From: Parachlamydiaceae bacterium | Lineage (GTDB): Bacteria > Chlamydiota > Chlamydiia > Chlamydiales > Parachlamydiaceae | Assembly: GCA_013815395.1 (NCBI GenBank) | Contig: JACDGH010000009.1 | Location: 1 to 24,825 of the forward strand | Direction of reading: 5' to 3' | DNA length: 24,825 nt | Shown here: positions 23,605 through 24,825 of the stretch, in pieces | How positions within the stretch are numbered: the first letter of the stretch is position 1 | Layout: each line of letters starts with the position of its first letter | The notes under the pieces: model-generated | Databases searched by the model: none | The model's input: only the letters and a program-made list of their open reading frames with translations | What the model was told of the DNA's origin: nothing | Translations under genes and position numbers: made by a program

Positions 23605-24498
23605 ATGACGAATTCTATACCTTCGGCCCCTTCATATAATTTTTATCAACAAGTTCAAGCGCAGCTTGCAGCTGAAGCTGCTCATAAAGTGCAGCTAGCG
23701 AAACAAAAAATTTATGCAGAAAACCATCAAAAGCCTAATCTTCAAGATGATTGCTGCTTTTGCTTAGATACCTTAGAAAATTTACCTGAAAAAGGGCGTA
23801 GTCAAGGTTTAGTTTTGGCTGGAACTGACTGCGGTCACTTTTTTCACGAATTTTGCTTAAAAGATTTTTTAGAATCAAAAAATGCGCCTAACAAAGACTG
23901 CCCTACTTGCCGCGCAAATATTAAAGATTATAATATCGTATCTATTGAAGTGAGTTCTTTACCAGTCCAGGCACCTGCCGAAGCACCAAAAGCTAAACCT
24001 GTGGCACCAAGTACAATTGCGCCAAAAGAAGCAATTAAAGCATCCGACAATCCTGCTAATCCAGTAGAATTAACTGAGGAAGGCAATGGATTTGGAAATG
24101 CTTTGTATTCAATGGGTGGCTTTGTGAAAAAAGCTACGACTAATGCTGCGAGTGTGATTGCTTACCTTGCGAACATTGAATCGTATCAAACAACCAAAGA
24201 TCGTCTAGATAAAATTGAAAATAAGCTTGTAGAGCTTAATACGATATGGGCATCTATGCCAGATATGTTCCAAGCCCAAAAAAATAAAATGACACTTACT
24301 CTCAGTTCTTTAAGAAGTTTAATAGAGAGTTCAAGGCTGAATAAAGAAATCGTTAAAATTTCTAAAGAGACTTTGAAGCAAGTTGAAATATTAGCAAAGC
24401 ATTCAGTACATTTTCAAGATAGCATTGATAAGGCGCAACAGGAATTTAATGATGGATTGAATAAAGTTCAAGAATCAGCAAGTAATATAGTTAAGTAG
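23605..24498 (+). CDS. RING-H2 finger protein, eukaryotic-like, probable secreted effector
   Basis: The 297-residue protein has an Ala/Gln-rich N-terminal helix (13-40), then a full RING-H2 finger: C50-x2-C53-x22-C76-x-H78-x2-H81-x2-C84-x14-C99-x2-C102 (CCFC, DCGHFFHEFC, DCPTC). A Pro/Ala/Lys-rich linker follows (about 115-155), a Gly/Ala-rich mildly hydrophobic stretch (about 163-190), and a long coiled-coil tail (about 190-297). RING-H2 domains recruit E2 ubiquitin-conjugating enzymes in eukaryotes. Bacteria have no ubiquitin of their own, so a host-directed E3 ligase is the natural inference; the coiled coil would bind the target. There is no Sec signal, consistent with, but not proof of, type III export. 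The ATG has AAAAGGAG ahead of it, and a terminator follows. Confidence 0.8.
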   Translation: MTNSIPSAPSYNFYQQVQAQLAAEAAHKVQLAKQKIYAENHQKPNLQDDCCFCLDTLENLPEKGRSQGLVLAGTDCGHFFHEFCLKDFLESKNAPNKDCPTCRANIKDYNIVSIEVSSLPVQAPAEAPKAKPVAPSTIAPKEAIKASDNPANPVELTEEGNGFGNALYSMGGFVKKATTNAASVIAYLANIESYQTTKDRLDKIENKLVELNTIWASMPDMFQAQKNKMTLTLSSLRSLIESSRLNKEIVKISKETLKQVEILAKHSVHFQDSIDKAQQEFNDGLNKVQESASNIVK

Positions 24499-24529
24499 TT
24501 ATAAAAATATAAATAATTTTGTTATAAAG

Positions 24530-24572
24530 AATGATGCGATTGAATAAACATTTGATCGCATCATTTTTTTTT
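24530..24572 (+). terminator. Intrinsic terminator of the RING-H2 gene
   Basis: AATGATGCGAT (24530-24540) pairs perfectly with ATCGCATCATT (24555-24565) around a 14-nt loop, followed by a T-run to 24572. It stands 32 bases after the RING-H2 stop codon and before the next gene. Confidence 0.9.
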
Positions 24573-24636
24573 GCTTAAATTTTCTTGTGTAGAGACGAAT
24601 GAATAGATACTATTAGCGTTTATACAGGAGAAATCA

Positions 24637-24825
24637 ATGAAAAAAAATCTTATTTATTTATTGCTTTTGCTTAATTTTTTTGCTTTTGCTATCGATGCTA
24701 ATCCTGTCTCTTTGGTGTGGCAGGTTAGTCGTGAAAAGGCATGGGAAGAGGATTGGGTATTGGAGTTGCTCCAAGGGGTCGATATTAACATTGTGGACGA
24801 TGGAGACTACAAAAAGTATATAGAC
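24637..24825 (+). CDS. Secreted protein, 5' end only (cut by window edge)
   Basis: An open frame starts at ATG 24637, with CAGGAGAAA at an ideal distance, and runs to the end of the window (63 codons). It begins with a strong signal peptide, MKKNLIYLLLLLNFFAFA, with probable cleavage after AFA, then IDANPVSLVWQVSREKAW and a stretch ending NIVDDGDYKKYID. The family cannot be told from this piece. It follows the RING-H2 terminator, so it has its own promoter. Confidence 0.75.
   Translation, partial: MKKNLIYLLLLLNFFAFAIDANPVSLVWQVSREKAWEEDWVLELLQGVDINIVDDGDYKKYID

Overview
The window reads as a stretch of a chlamydia-like chromosome, most probably an amoeba-associated member of the Parachlamydiaceae or a close relative. 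The rpsB-tsf pair has chlamydia-like protein sequence. The base composition is AT-rich. Several genes look like tools for life inside a eukaryotic host: a RING-H2 finger protein, a GATA-like zinc-finger protein, and a short protein with an Inc-like double hydrophobic segment. The genus is an inference from these features; no database search was possible.

Left part (1-6348): the C-terminal half of an RND efflux pump runs off the left edge. A TolC-type outer-membrane lipoprotein follows on the same strand. Between them, on the other strand, sits a zinc-finger gene that appears split in two by a frameshift. Next come a small minus-strand ORF with its own terminator and a strongly folded RNA-like region upstream of it, a membrane-anchored helical protein, and a divergent parB.

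Middle part (6349-15452): a 322-bp hairpin element with 23-bp perfect inverted ends, then a secreted zincin-like protein with an HExxGH motif. Divergent from it is a tightly packed five-gene aerotolerance (Bat) operon: batA and batB (von Willebrand A proteins), a TPR protein in the batC position, batD, and a batE-like TPR/SH3 protein. Every junction overlaps by 1-7 bases, so the five products are probably made together and act together at the cell envelope.

Right part (15453-24825): an Inc-like membrane protein converges on tsf-rpsB across a shared bidirectional terminator. A tRNA-Gly(UCC) lies just upstream of rpsB. A second hairpin repeat of the same family as the 322-bp element precedes prfC (release factor 3). 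Then come three small envelope or secreted proteins, including a lipoprotein with an M15-peptidase-like core that has lost metal ligands. A 66-bp inverted repeat supplies the stop codons of two convergent genes. A YheT-type alpha/beta hydrolase, the RING-H2 protein with its terminator, and the start of a secreted protein cut by the right edge complete the window.

The best candidates for undescribed biology are the GATA-like zinc-finger protein, the RING-H2 protein, the folded RNA with mutually exclusive pairings over a start codon (4249-4466), the two-copy hairpin repeat family, and the degenerate M15-type lipoprotein.
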